From: Brachionus koreanus
Lineage: Eukaryota > Rotifera > Eurotatoria > Ploima > Brachionidae
NCBI GenBank assembly: GCA_016987375.1
Contig: PJRA01000493.1
Location: 43,615-93,080 of the forward strand
Reading direction: 5' to 3'
DNA length: 49,466 nt
Notes under the pieces: model-generated
The model's database searches: none
What the model was told of the DNA's origin: nothing
The model's input: only the letters and a program-made list of their open reading frames with translations
Shown here: positions 20,215-29,691 of the stretch, in pieces
How positions within the stretch are numbered: position 1 is the stretch's first letter
How the letters are laid out: each line of letters starts with the position of its first letter
Position numbers and translations under genes: made by a program

Positions 20215-20427
20215 ATGTCTTGTGGTTTGAACTATGCTGCCCCATTAGCTTCATATGGCTATGGTTTAGGATTAAACAGTTTGCCTGGTTACGGATACGG
20301 ATTAGGTCATCACAGTTTGGCTGGTTATGGCTATGGATTGGGCTTGAATTCTTTTTCAAATGCTGGTCTAGCTGCTCCATGGACTGGTTATGGATTGGGT
20401 TCATGTGGTGCTGCTGGTTTATGGTAG
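20215..20427 (+). CDS. Gly/Tyr-rich 70-aa protein, array copy 4 (type A)
   Basis: Peptide identical to copy 1. The 3' flank has AAATAAA and ACCGGTTA before the histidyl-tRNA synthetase gene begins about 400 bp downstream in the same direction. From its 3' end onward the sequence enters the left arm of the large palindrome. Confidence 0.8.
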   Translation: MSCGLNYAAPLASYGYGLGLNSLPGYGYGLGHHSLAGYGYGLGLNSFSNAGLAAPWTGYGLGSCGAAGLW

Positions 20428-20825
20428 ACAATTTTTATTTTGTTACATCTTATTACGTTCTTTTTATTTTAAATAAATTTTTTTGACCGGTTAATTTTTT
20501 ACCCTGATTTGTTTTTTAATCTTTAAAGGAATTAAAATAAGTAATTATTATTTTTAGTATAATACAATAGAATGAGTCTCTAAATCCAGATATCCTACTC
20601 TTAATTAATTAACTATTCAATTCATTAAAATTTAAACCAAATATTAATTTCTATGATAAAATTAGTCAATTCAGAATGTCAAAATTCAAATGTTTTAATT
20701 TATTAATTGTGAAAAAATTAAGTTAGAATTGAAATAAAAAAATTGCATCACACTTTAAATTAATTGCAAATGTTAAAACATGCTTTAAACTATTCGACTA
20801 TTCAAATTAATTAAACGATTTATTA

Positions 20826-22839
20826 ATGGTTTTTATAAGATTTATACGATGCAGATTATCATTGCTAGAAAGACAAATAGTAAGTTGTGTTAATTTCCTC
20901 TATCTTATTTATTTTAGTCTAAATTCAAAAATTAAAATCAAGCAAAATTTAAGAATCAAAAAATTTTAGATTAAAATTTCTAAAATAGGAAACAATTGAA
21001 AAATTATTCGAAAGAGAGATGAGCTCAAGCGTTGATCAAACTATTGAAAAAATGTCCGAAATGGACATAAAGAAAAATACCAATCAACAACAATCTGGTT
21101 CAAAAAAGTCAAAGAAAGACGAATCTGTGAAGTTTATACTAAAAGCTCCCAAAGTATTTTTTTTACTTTTTTTTAACTAAATGTCAAATTTATCATTAAA
21201 AAAGGGTACAAGGGACTTTGATCCTCTACAGATGGCTGTGAGAGACAATGTTTTCAAGAAGATTATCGAATGCTTTCAATTGCACGGAGCTGTTACAATA
21301 GATACGCCCGTTTTTGAAAGAAAAGAAATTCTAACTCAAAAATATGGAGAAGATTCTAAGCTAATTTATGATTTAAATGATCAAGCTGGAGAACTCTTGT
21401 CTCTAAGATATGATCTCACTGTTCCTTTTGCTCGATATTTGGCCATGAATAGACTGATAAATATTAAAAGATATCAAATTGGAAAAGTTTATCGTCGGGA
21501 CCAACCTTGTGCTGCTAGAGGTCGCTATAGGGAATTCTACCAATGTGTAAGTTCATAGAGACTGAATTTTTTTTTTTAAATATGACTAAATTTAAAGGAT
21601 TTTGATATTGCTGGAGTTTATGATAAAATGCTTCCAGACAGCGAATGTGTTAAAATAATGGCTGATATTTTGAAAAAAGTTGACCTTGGAGATTTTCAAA
21701 TAAAAATAAATCATAGAAAATTATTAGATGGAATGTTTGAAGTATGTGGAGTTCCTAAAGACAAAATTCGTCTTGTTTCTTCATCCATAGATAAATTGGA
21801 TAAGGCTGAATGGTCCGAAGTTAAAAATGAGTTGGTAAATGAGAAAAATATTGATCCTGAAGTCGCAGACAAGATTGGGGCATATGCTAAACTAAATGGT
21901 TAGTCTTGTCACATTTCAAATTTCTAGAACTCTTGTTTTAATTGAAAGTTTTAAAAGGTGGCATGGATTTAATTTCTAAATTAAAATCAGATGAAATTTT
22001 GAACAAAAACAAGAGTGCTAGTGAAGCTTTGGATGATCTTGAATTATTATTTAAATATTGCTCAATTTTCGACATAAATAGCAAGCTAGTGTTCGATCTA
22101 AGTCTTGCTAGAGGTTTAGATTATTATACAGGAGTTATTTATGAAGCTGTTCTAAAAGGGGATCTTGTTGACTATATAGCCGAACAGCAAAAAAAAGCTT
22201 TGGCTGAAAAATCTGCAGCTAGGGCGGCAGCTATAGAAAAAGCCAAAGGAAAGAAAACTAAAGAGATTTTAGAGTTAGAAGACGAAGAAGCTGATGTAAA
22301 TGTTTCGTCAGGTGTAGGTACTGTTGCGGCCGGTGGTCGGTATGATGAATTAGTAAATATGTTCGACAAAAAACAAAATGTGCCCTGTGTAGGCTTGTCA
22401 ATTGGAGTCGAAAGACTTTTTGCTGTAATGGAAGCTAAAATTAAACGAGATGGTTTAAAAGTGAGAGCATGTGAAACTGAAGTATATGTAGCCACACCGC
22501 AAAAAGGACTTGTCGAAGAAAGATTAAAGCTTTGCCAAGTTTTGTGGGATGCAAATATTAAGACAGAGCATTCTTATAAAAACAATCCTAAGATTTTGCA
22601 TCAACTTCAGTATTGTGAAGAGAATAATATTCCATTTGCTATAATCATTGGACAAGATGAAATAGATAATAATGTAGTAAAGTTAAGAGAAGTTTCATCA
22701 AGAACTGAGGTAAAATAAATTTAAAAAAAAAAAGTTGAAAAAAAAACTTAATTTCATATTTAAGGAAACGATACCTAGAGGAGACCTTGTTGAGGCAATT
22801 AAAAATAAATTAAAAGATAGACAAACGAAAATCTATTAA
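20826..22839 (+). CDS. HARS1: Histidyl-tRNA synthetase, copy 1, six exons, 565 aa
   Basis: Exons 20826-20879, 20989-21153, 21205-21546, 21598-21898, 21949-22709, 22765-22839; the phases agree throughout. The enzyme charges tRNA-His with histidine using ATP. Class II core: GTRDFDP from residue 74, motif 2 loop RRDQP...RGRYREFYQ (about 170-186), the histidine-specific [10 protein letters not shown] (340-349), GGRYDELV, motif 3 GLSIGVERL (436-444), and the anticodon-binding domain with [14 protein letters not shown]. The match is to the eukaryotic cytosolic HARS1 type. Residues 1-28, with many Arg and hydrophobics and no acid before Glu15, could target mitochondria; an internal ATG at 21019 (MSSSVDQ) would give a cytosolic form. 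A Lys/Ala/Glu insertion (about 362-405) lengthens the protein relative to the roughly 509-aa human enzyme. No recognisable intact WHEP domain. Confidence 0.93.
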
Positions 22840-23369
22840 AATTAGATACATTTATTTCTAAAATAATATGAAAATAAAGTCTAAAATTTCTAGCCAAATT
22901 TTTTAAAATTAATTTTTAATAAGATCAGTAGAAAATAATTATAAATTAAAGAAAAATTTAAAAATTAGTAAAATAAAAATAAGATTTGATTAGAAGAGAT
23001 TTTTTGAAAATAGAAAATTAACGATATTTACTTAATCAAGAAATAATTAACCGGTAAAGAATTTATTTAAAAAATAAAAGATCAAAATCAAAATATAAAA
23101 AAAATGTCTTCCATAAACCATCAGTCTTTTGCAGTATACGAAAATTTTGTAATTTTTAATAAAGTAACAATGGACTGCCTGGTTATTTGCATATTGAAAG
23201 TAACTCAATATTAACAGGAAAATATCAAATGGATTGATTTTAAATGTAAATAAGCAAACTAATATCAATTTTTGAGAAGATTAAAAAAAATCAAAGTAAA
23301 AAATTAACCGGTCAAAAAAATTTATTTAAAATAAAAGAACGTAATAAGATGTAACAAATTAAAAATTGT
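22840..23369. other. Intergenic DNA between synthetase copy 1 and Gly/Tyr copy 5
   Basis: Contains the 3' UTR of the synthetase, a truncated Gly/Tyr gene end (23045-23124) and the 3' flank of copy 5 with its TAACCGGT word (about 23304). The 73-aa minus open frame here is an accident of that relic. Confidence 0.55.
23045..23124 (-). pseudogene. 3' fragment of a Gly/Tyr gene
   Basis: The minus strand reads GATGGTTTATGGAAGACAT, matching the end of the array genes (GCTGGTTTATGGTAGACAA) with the stop TAG changed to AAG, then the same A/T-rich 3' flank and ACCGGTTAA. Nothing upstream matches the repeat units, so only the last few codons and the 3' flank remain. Confidence 0.65.
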
Positions 23370-23582
23370 CTACCATAAACCAGCAGCACCACATGAACCC
23401 AATCCATAACCAGTCCATGGAGCAGCTAGACCAGCATTTGAAAAAGAATTCAAGCCCAATCCATAGCCATAACCAGCCAAACTGTGATGACCTAATCCGT
23501 ATCCGTAACCAGGCAAACTGTTTAATCCTAAACCATAGCCATATGAAGCTAATGGGGCAGCATAGTTCAAACCACAAGACAT
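23370..23582 (-). CDS. Gly/Tyr-rich 70-aa protein, array copy 5 (type A)
   Basis: Peptide identical to copies 1 and 4. It points towards synthetase copy 1, tail to tail with it. Type A promoter half upstream. It forms the left half of the central pair of the large palindrome. Confidence 0.8.
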   Translation of the reverse strand: MSCGLNYAAPLASYGYGLGLNSLPGYGYGLGHHSLAGYGYGLGLNSFSNAGLAAPWTGYGLGSCGAAGLW

Positions 23583-24094
23583 TTTGTTTACTTTGATGAT
23601 AGAAATTTATTTAAATCAAATTATTTGATGATATTTATTAGAAAATTTCTATATTTTATACCCATTTTTTTTTAGAAGATTGTCTCACTTCATTAAAAAC
23701 AAACAAAATTCAATTTTGATTTTTGTCAAAAATCATATTGAAAAAAAAAACAATCATTAAATGTATAATTATAATAAATTGATACTGAAAAATCGAATTT
23801 AAAAAAAATAAACAATTTTCTAAATATGTTCTAGACAAGTGTTTTTTATTTAAAATTAGTTATATGAGTTATTAGTGGAAATGAATGAAAATTTTTAAAA
23901 TTAAATTCAAACAATTTTATTATAATCAAACAATCATTTAATTGTCCATTGTTTGATTTGAATCTTCACTTTTAATCAATATTGAATTTTGATTGTTTCT
24001 ACGTAAAAAAATGGGTATAAAAATATAGAAATTTTCTAATAAATATCATCAAATAATTTGATTTAAATAAATTTCTATCATCAAAGTAAACAAA
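23583..24094. promoter_or_regulatory. 512-bp bidirectional promoter, pair 5/6 (centre of the large palindrome)
   Basis: Same orientation as pair 1/2: type A half left, type B half right. Because the halves differ, the centre of the palindrome is not self-complementary. Confidence 0.65.
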
Positions 24095-24307
24095 ATGTCT
24101 TGTGGTTTGAACTATGCTGCTCCATTAGCTTCATATGGCTATGGTTTAGGATTAAACAGCTTGTCTGGTTACGGATACGGATTAGGTAATCACAGTTTGG
24201 CTGGTTATGGCTATGGATTGGGCTTGAATTCTTTTTCAAATGCTGGTCTAGCTGCTCCATGGACTGGTTATGGATTGGGTTCATGTGGTGCTGCTGGTTT
24301 ATGGTAG
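24095..24307 (+). CDS. Gly/Tyr-rich 70-aa protein, array copy 6 (type B)
   Basis: Second unit LSGYGYGLGNHS as in copies 2 and 3, but at one silent position (GGCTTGAATTC versus GGCTTGAACTC) it carries the type A base, a sign of short-tract exchange with copy 5. Its 3' flank mirrors that of copy 5. Confidence 0.8.
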   Translation: MSCGLNYAAPLASYGYGLGLNSLSGYGYGLGNHSLAGYGYGLGLNSFSNAGLAAPWTGYGLGSCGAAGLW

Positions 24308-24552
24308 ACAATTTTTAATTTGTTACATCTTATTACGTTCTTTTATTTTAAATAAATTTTTTTGACCGGTTAATTTTTTACTTTGATTTTTTTTAATCTT
24401 CTCAAAAATTGATATTAGTTTGCTTATTTACATTTAAAATCAATCCATTTGATATTTTCCTGTTAATATTGAGTTACTTTCAATATGCAAATAACCAGGC
24501 AGTCCATTGTTACTTTATTAAAAATTACAAAATTTTCGTATACTGCAAAAGA

Positions 24553-24632
24553 CTGATGGTTTATGGAAGACATTTTTTTTATATTTTGATTTTGATCTTT
24601 TATTTTTTAAATAAATTCTTTACCGGTTAATT
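24553..24632 (+). pseudogene. 3' fragment of a Gly/Tyr gene (mirror copy)
   Basis: Mirror image of the relic at 23045-23124, ending with ACCGGTTAA. Being present in both arms, it predates the inverted duplication. Confidence 0.65.
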
Positions 24633-24837
24633 ATTTCTTGATTAAGTAAATATCGTTAATTTTCTATTTTCAAAAAATCTCTTCTAATCAAATCTTATTT
24701 TTATTTTACTAATTTTTAAATTTTTCTTTAATTTATAATTATTTTCTACTGATCTTATTAAAAATTAATTTTAAAAAATTTGGCTAGAAATTTTAGACTT
24801 TATTTTCATATTATTTTAGAAATAAATGTATCTAATT

Positions 24838-26851
24838 TTAATAGATTTTCGTTTGTCTATCTTTTAATTTATTTTTAATTGCCTCAACAAGGTCTCCTCT
24901 AGGTATCGTTTCCTTAAATATGAAATTAAGTTTTTTTTTCAACTTTTTTTTTTTAAATTTATTTTACCTCAGTTCTTGATGAAACTTCTCTTAACTTTAC
25001 TACATTATTATCTATTTCATCTTGTCCAATGATTATAGCAAATGGAATATTATTCTCTTCACAATACTGAAGTTGATGCAAAATCTTAGGATTGTTTTTA
25101 TAAGAATGCTCTGTCTTAATATTTGCATCCCACAAAACTTGGCAAAGCTTTAATCTTTCTTCGACAAGTCCTTTTTGCGGTGTGGCTACATATACTTCAG
25201 TTTCACATGCTCTCACTTTTAAACCATCTCGTTTAATTTTAGCTTCCATTACAGCAAAAAGTCTTTCGACTCCAATTGACAAGCCTACACAGGGCACATT
25301 TTGTTTTTTGTCGAACATATTTACTAATTCATCATACCGACCACCGGCCGCAACAGTACCTACACCTGACGAAACATTTACATCAGCTTCTTCGTCTTCT
25401 AACTCTAAAATCTCTTTAGTTTTCTTTCCTTTGGCTTTTTCTATAGCTGCCGCCCTAGCTGCAGATTTTTCAGCCAAAGCTTTTTTTTGCTGTTCGGCTA
25501 TATAGTCAACAAGATCCCCTTTTAGAACAGCTTCATAAATAACTCCTGTATAATAATCTAAACCTCTAGCAAGACTTAGATCGAACACTAGCTTGCTATT
25601 TATGTCGAAAATTGAGCAATATTTAAATAATAATTCAAGATCATCCAAAGCTTCACTAGCACTCTTGTTTTTGTTCAAAATTTCATCTGATTTTAATTTA
25701 GAAATTAAATCCATGCCACCTTTTAAAACTTTCAATTAAAACAAGAGTTCTAGAAATTTGAAATGTGACAAGACTAACCATTTAGTTTAGCATATGCCCC
25801 AATCTTGTCTGCGACTTCAGGATCAATATTTTTCTCATTTACCAACTCATTTTTAACTTCGGACCATTCAGCCTTATCCAATTTATCTATGGATGAAGAA
25901 ACAAGACGAATTTTGTCTTTAGGAACTCCACATACTTCAAACATTCCATCTAATAATTTTCTATGATTTATTTTTATTTGAAAATCTCCAAGGTCAACTT
26001 TTTTCAAAATATCAGCCATTATTTTAACACATTCGCTGTCTGGAAGCATTTTATCATAAACTCCAGCAATATCAAAATCCTTTAAATTTAGTCATATTTA
26101 AAAAAAAAAATTCAGTCTCTATGAACTTACACATTGGTAGAATTCCCTATAGCGACCTCTAGCAGCACAAGGTTGGTCCCGACGATAAACTTTTCCAATT
26201 TGATATCTTTTAATATTTATCAGTCTATTCATGGCCAAATATCGAGCAAAAGGAACAGTGAGATCATATCTTAGAGACAAGAGTTCTCCAGCTTGATCAT
26301 TTAAATCATAAATTAGCTTAGAATCTTCTCCATATTTTTGAGTTAGAATTTCTTTTCTTTCAAAAACGGGCGTATCTATTGTAACAGCTCCGTGCAATTG
26401 AAAGCATTCGATAATCTTCTTGAAAACATTGTCTCTCACAGCCATCTGTAGAGGATCAAAGTCCCTTGTACCCTTTTTTAATGATAAATTTGACATTTAG
26501 TTAAAAAAAAGTAAAAAAAATACTTTGGGAGCTTTTAGTATAAACTTCACAGATTCGTCTTTCTTTGACTTTTTTGAACCAGATTGTTGTTGATTGGTAT
26601 TTTTCTTTATGTCCATTTCGGACATTTTTTCAATAGTTTGATCAACGCTTGAGCTCATCTCTCTTTCGAATAATTTTTCAATTGTTTCCTATTTTAGAAA
26701 TTTTAATCTAAAATTTTTTGATTCTTAAATTTTGCTTGATTTTAATTTTTGAATTTAGACTAAAATAAATAAGATAGAGGAAATTAACACAACTTACTAT
26801 TTGTCTTTCTAGCAATGATAATCTGCATCGTATAAATCTTATAAAAACCAT
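24838..26851 (-). CDS. HARS1: Histidyl-tRNA synthetase, copy 2, six exons, 565 aa
   Basis: Mirror of copy 1. Exons on the minus strand: 26851-26798, 26688-26524, 26472-26131, 26079-25779, 25728-24968, 24912-24838. All predicted peptide segments are identical to copy 1, and the introns match where compared, so both copies should be functional or the duplication is very recent or homogenised. All catalytic motifs are intact ([24 protein letters not shown]). It ends tail-to-tail with copy 6 and starts next to the 3' end of copy 7. Whether two loci or an inverted assembly duplicate exist needs read evidence. Confidence 0.92.
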
Positions 26852-27249
26852 TAATAAATCGTTTAATTAATTTGAATAGTCGAATAGTTTAAAGCATGTT
26901 TTAACATTTGCAATTAATTTAAAGTGTGATGCAATTTTTTTATTTCAATTCTAACTTAATTTTTTCACAATTAATAAATTAAAACATTTGAATTTTGACA
27001 TTCTGAATTGACTAATTTTATCATAGAAATTAATATTTGGTTTAAATTTTAATGAATTGAATAGTTAATTAATTAAGAGTAGGATATCTGGATTTAGAGA
27101 CTCATTCTATTGTATTATACTAAAAATAATAATTACTTATTTTAATTCCTTTAAAGATTAAAAAACAAATCAGGGTAAAAAATTAACCGGTCAAAAAAAT
27201 TTATTTAAAATAAAAAGAACGTAATAAGATGTAACAAAATAAAAATTGT

Positions 27250-27462
27250 CTACCATAAACCAGCAGCACCACATGAACCCAATCCATAACCAGTCCATGG
27301 AGCAGCTAGACCAGCATTTGAAAAAGAGTTCAAGCCTAATCCATAGCCATAACCAGCCAAACTGTGATGACCTAATCCGTATCCGTAACCAGGCAAACTG
27401 TTTAATCCTAAACCATAGCCATATGAAGCTAATGGGGCAGCATAGTTCAAACCACAAGACAT
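27250..27462 (-). CDS. Gly/Tyr-rich 70-aa protein, array copy 7 (type A coding, type B promoter)
   Basis: Encodes the type A peptide (LPGYGYGLGHHS) but stands on the type B side of its promoter (TTTTTTTACGAAGAAATAATC, a slightly mutated type B). It shares private silent bases with copy 8 (GGATTAGGCTTGAACTC), which points to gene conversion confined to the coding region. Confidence 0.8.
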   Translation of the reverse strand: MSCGLNYAAPLASYGYGLGLNSLPGYGYGLGHHSLAGYGYGLGLNSFSNAGLAAPWTGYGLGSCGAAGLW

Positions 27463-27974
27463 TTTGTTTACTTTGATGATAGAAATTTATTTAAATCAAA
27501 TTATTTGATGATATTTATTAGAAAATTTCTATATTTTTATAACCATTTTTTTACGAAGAAATAATCAAAATTCAATATTGATTAAAAGTGAAGATTCAAA
27601 TCACACAATGGACAATTAAATGATTGTTTGATTATAAAAAAATTGTTTGAATTTAATTTTAAAAATTTTCATTCATTTCCACTAAAACTCATATTACTAA
27701 TTTTAAATAAAAAAACACTTGTCTAGAACATATTTAGAAAATTGTTTATTTTTTTTAAATTCGATTTTTCAATATCAATTAATTATAATTATACATTTAA
27801 TGATTGTTTTTTTTTTCAATATGATTTTTGACAAAAATCAAAATTGAATTTTGTTTGTTTTTAATGAAGTGAGACAATCTTCTAAAAAAAAATGGGTATA
27901 AAATATAGAAATTTTCTAATAAATATCATCAAATAATTTGATTTAAATAAATTTCTATCATCAAAGTAAACAAA
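27463..27974. promoter_or_regulatory. 512-bp bidirectional promoter, pair 7/8
   Basis: Same orientation as pair 3/4. It is the most diverged of the four: the left TATA context reads GGTTATAAAAATATAG instead of GGGTATAAAAATATAG, and there are several other substitutions and single-base indels, yet the total length is still 512 bp. Confidence 0.6.
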
Positions 27975-28187
27975 ATGTCTTGTGGTTTGAACTATGCTGC
28001 CCCATTAGCTTCATATGGCTATGGTTTAGGATTAAACAGTTTGCCTGGTTACGGATACGGATTAGGTCATCACAGTTTGGCTGGTTATGGCTATGGATTA
28101 GGCTTGAACTCTTTTTCAAATGCTGGTCTAGCTGCTCCATGGACTGGTTATGGATTGGGTTCATGTGGTGCTGCTGGTTTATGGTAG
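27975..28187 (+). CDS. Gly/Tyr-rich 70-aa protein, array copy 8 (type A)
   Basis: Type A peptide and type A promoter half. Its 3' flank leaves the array: after ACCGGTTA the sequence GTTTGCCTAATTTTTTA resembles the outer flank of copy 1, so both ends of the array share a boundary sequence. Confidence 0.8.
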   Translation: MSCGLNYAAPLASYGYGLGLNSLPGYGYGLGHHSLAGYGYGLGLNSFSNAGLAAPWTGYGLGSCGAAGLW

Positions 28188-28261
28188 ACAATTTTTTTTG
28201 TATTTCACTTTATTTAATTTTTTTTATTTTAAATAAATTTATTTAACCGGTTAGTTTGCCT

Positions 28262-28496
28262 AATTTTTTATTTTAAAAGACAAAAAATAACCAAATTTTT
28301 TTAATAAAACATGAATGCAAATTTTAATTTTTGCAAATTCTTTACAATTACACTCAAATTCTTTCCGATCATCGGGACAAAGATTGGTTTTGTTGATCCA
28401 ATAAAAACTAAGGGTACTAAAAAATTGTTATTAAATTTAATATGGGGGTTAATATTTTTTAGTTTTTGGTGCAGTAATTTATTTTAAAACTTCTTA
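28262..28496. other. Intergenic DNA at the right edge of the array
   Basis: A/T-rich sequence without coding potential. Confidence 0.4.
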
Positions 28497-28832
28497 GTCT
28501 AAGAAGCAAATCGCGAAATATAAAATATACTCAAAGTAAGATCGATTTGCAAGCACGGTAAAAATGAATAAAACTGTGGTGATACCAGCTTTCAAAGAAT
28601 CCAGAGTCTAGAAGACAAATGCTCTTCAATCAGACGACTCTCGACATGGTTGCATAGAGTAACCCGAAAATTTGCAATTCATAATTATCAAGTTACTTAA
28701 AACATCACAATCGAGGATTTCTAAGTACATTCGATCACTATTTTAAGAGAATGTCATCTTATCAGTATTAAATTTAAGCTGGATTTCATGAATTTTGTTG
28801 CTCTAAAAAGCTCTGAATGGTAAAAAAGAGGA
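28497..28832 (+). pseudogene. mariner-type transposase, N-terminal remnant
   Basis: One frame reads CGDTSFQRIQSLEDK, RRLSTW, KFAIHNYQ, NITIEDF, VHSITILRE and IKFKLDFMNF, separated by two stops. This follows the order of the mariner/SETMAR DNA-binding domain (GDxSxxxxxxxGRPS, then VHxSTIxRHLxxxG, then KLDxWVPHEL). It is interrupted and non-functional. A related piece lies at 41215-41400. Confidence 0.55.
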
Positions 28833-29691
28833 ATCAATTTGCTTGACGGCTTAATAATTTAGATCAGATAATTATATTTTGAAAATTAGACTTTTTCTGC
28901 TTTTTACTTAATTCATTAAAAATTAAATAAAAATTAAATTAAAATAAAAAATTTGTATCAAAATCAAAATTTATCGATGAGTATTTTTAATCTGTAACCT
29001 AAAATAGAGTTTATTATTATTTTTTTTCTAATTTCATTTTTTGATAAGTCTTATAGTTTATTTTAGATAAATTTTAATTTTAAAATTATAAAAATAATTA
29101 TATCAAAATAGCCTTATGTCACAATTGTTTTTTTTTTCTTTTGAGGTAAATTATTTAAGATTTTTATTAAAAAAATGAAAATTATTTGTTATTTATTAAA
29201 ATTTCTGAACTATGGAATTAATAACATAAATTTCGAAATAAGGATGGTTATTTAGAGATAAATTTGAATAGAAAATTGAAAAAGAATGTTTTCAAGTAAA
29301 AACAAATTGCTCAAAGAATGAATATATTAAAAGTCTGCATATTAGATAAAAATATTTTAAACTAAATTTTGTTAAATTAAAACTTTTTCTAAGGTAAATT
29401 ATTCTCCAATTGTAATTTAAATGAAAACAAAAAACTATGCATTTCTAAATTAAAAATTCTTTTTTCATTAAGGTAACTTAAACAGCTTAGATAGAAGTCA
29501 CCGATGCTTCATAAAATTTACTCCATTGAGAAAAGTTTCTCTCAAATTAGAATTTTTTTTCATACACATCTAAAAACAATCATCGATATCTAATTGTAAA
29601 TCACTTTTTGTAAACAAAAATTAGTAATTATTTGTAAAATTTATTTGAGTGTTTAAATCACAAAACTTTCTTAAAATAAAAATTTCAAACA
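28833..29691. other. AT-rich intergenic DNA
   Basis: No coding potential or repeat recognised. It must contain the promoter of the 393-aa gene; no clear TATA box is seen near 29660. Confidence 0.45.

Larger units (their letters stand above)
19358..20427. repeat. Palindrome 1, right arm (pair 3/4)
   Basis: Mirror image of 16675-17744 (coordinates sum to 37102). Its pair is therefore reversed relative to pair 1/2: type B gene on the minus strand, type A gene on the plus strand. Confidence 0.8.
20428..23369. repeat. Palindrome 2, left arm (histidyl-tRNA synthetase unit)
   Basis: 2942 bp whose reverse complement is 24308-27249; every landmark pair checked sums to 47677, including all exon borders, introns and flanks. 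No difference was noticed in the stretches compared by eye. The arms meet around the 938-bp pair 5/6, which sits exactly at the midpoint (23838.5). They break down inside copies 4/7 and 5/6, which differ at several bases. Confidence 0.88.
24308..27249. repeat. Palindrome 2, right arm (histidyl-tRNA synthetase unit)
   Basis: Reverse complement of 20428-23369. It includes the mirrored synthetase gene, the mirrored Gly/Tyr gene fragment and the 3' flanks of copies 6 and 7. Confidence 0.88.

Noticed and set aside
21181..21204. Synthetase start at MSNLSL (ATG 21181)
   Set aside because: This ATG lies inside a 51-bp intron; the upstream exon ending KFILKAPK joins in phase to GTRDFDP, exactly as in other HARS proteins.
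22172..25505. 107-aa open frames antisense to both synthetase genes
   Set aside because: They mirror the Lys/Ala/Glu-rich insertion of the real protein and have no independent signals.
16664..28246. Antisense open frames of 72-88 aa (starting MWFELCC or MSTINQQHH) over every Gly/Tyr gene
   Set aside because: They recur only because the sense gene is repeated. The codon periodicity, TATA boxes, leaders and stop-proximal poly(A) signals all belong to the sense strand.
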